This document shows, piece by piece, positions 34,290-34,438 of a stretch of DNA of 34,438 nt. Position 1 is the stretch's first letter, and each line of letters opens with the position of its first letter. Source of the stretch: Alphaproteobacteria bacterium. Its GTDB lineage: Bacteria > Pseudomonadota > Alphaproteobacteria > M2410. Made by a program: the position numbers and the translations under genes. The notes beneath the pieces were generated by a model. The model searched no databases. It worked only from the letters and a program-made list of their open reading frames with translations, and was not told the origin of the DNA. Location: positions 1 to 34,438 of the forward strand of contig SBGZ01000010.1 of NCBI GenBank assembly GCA_006226415.1, given 5' to 3'.

Positions 34290-34438
34290 ATGGCGCGGTA
34301 TATATTTATAACTGGCGGTGTGGTTTCTTCCCTCGGTAAAGGACTTGCATCTGCGGCTCTTGGAGCTCTTCTTCAGGCTCGCGGGTACAAAGTTCGTCTT
34401 CGGAAACTTGACCCATATTTGAATGTCGATCCGGGCAC
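34290..34438 (+). CDS. pyrG: CTP synthase (5' part, cut by the window end)
   Basis: Makes CTP from UTP and glutamine. Only the first 49 codons are present, starting [18 protein letters not shown], the signature nucleotide-binding start of PyrG, followed by [11 protein letters not shown]. Translation starts at ATG 34290. The glutaminase domain and the end of the gene lie outside. Following tpiA-secG is the expected context in Alphaproteobacteria. Confidence 0.95.
   Translation, partial: MARYIFITGGVVSSLGKGLASAALGALLQARGYKVRLRKLDPYLNVDPG

Overview
The window is chromosomal DNA from an alphaproteobacterium. The evidence is the long gene order rpsB-tsf-pyrH-frr-(uppS slot)-cdsA-dxr-rseP-bamA-skp-lpxD-fabZ-lpxA-lpxI-lpxB, then gltA, gltX, comEC, lexA, the moeA-moaC-trpCDGE-ppiD block and tpiA-secG-pyrG; the use of lpxI; and a perfect GTTC-N7-GTTC LexA operator. 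I cannot place it to genus.

Region 1 (2-14970, + strand) is a growth and envelope supercluster. It holds translation genes (rpsB, tsf, frr), UMP kinase, phospholipid and isoprenoid synthesis (cdsA, dxr), the envelope-stress protease RseP, outer-membrane assembly (bamA, skp) and the early lipid A pathway (lpxD, fabZ, lpxA, lpxI, lpxB). Rho-independent terminators after tsf and skp, and a weaker hairpin after pyrH, divide it into transcription units. The surprise is the slot between frr and cdsA. It holds a 203-residue protein that is clearly related to undecaprenyl diphosphate synthase in its C-terminal half, but it has lost most of the substrate-binding motifs while keeping the C-terminal dimer motif RRFGG.

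Region 2 (14967-20845) holds gltA and gltX on the - strand, then comEC on + and lexA on -. lpxB/gltA and comEC/lexA converge with overlapping ends. The gltX-comEC divergent spacer is packed with nested inverted repeats.

Region 3 (about 20930-24240) is an accessory islet between lexA and the moeA operon. It contains a RAYT-type (Y1/HUH) transposase with imperfect inverted ends, an older 3' remnant of a second copy, AAATCCAGG repeats, a small secreted protein, a 5'-truncated HExxH protein fragment, a lipoprotein and a lone prepilin peptidase. A 19-bp exact direct repeat brackets the islet.

Region 4 (32599 down to 24225, - strand) is an apparent operon: ppiD-like chaperone, trpE, trpG, trpD, trpC, moaC, moeA and a small membrane protein. 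The moaC product carries an unusual C-terminal helix-turn-helix-like extension.

Region 5 (32793-34438, + strand) holds tpiA, secG and the first codons of pyrG, cut by the window edge. I saw no rRNA, tRNA or CRISPR array.
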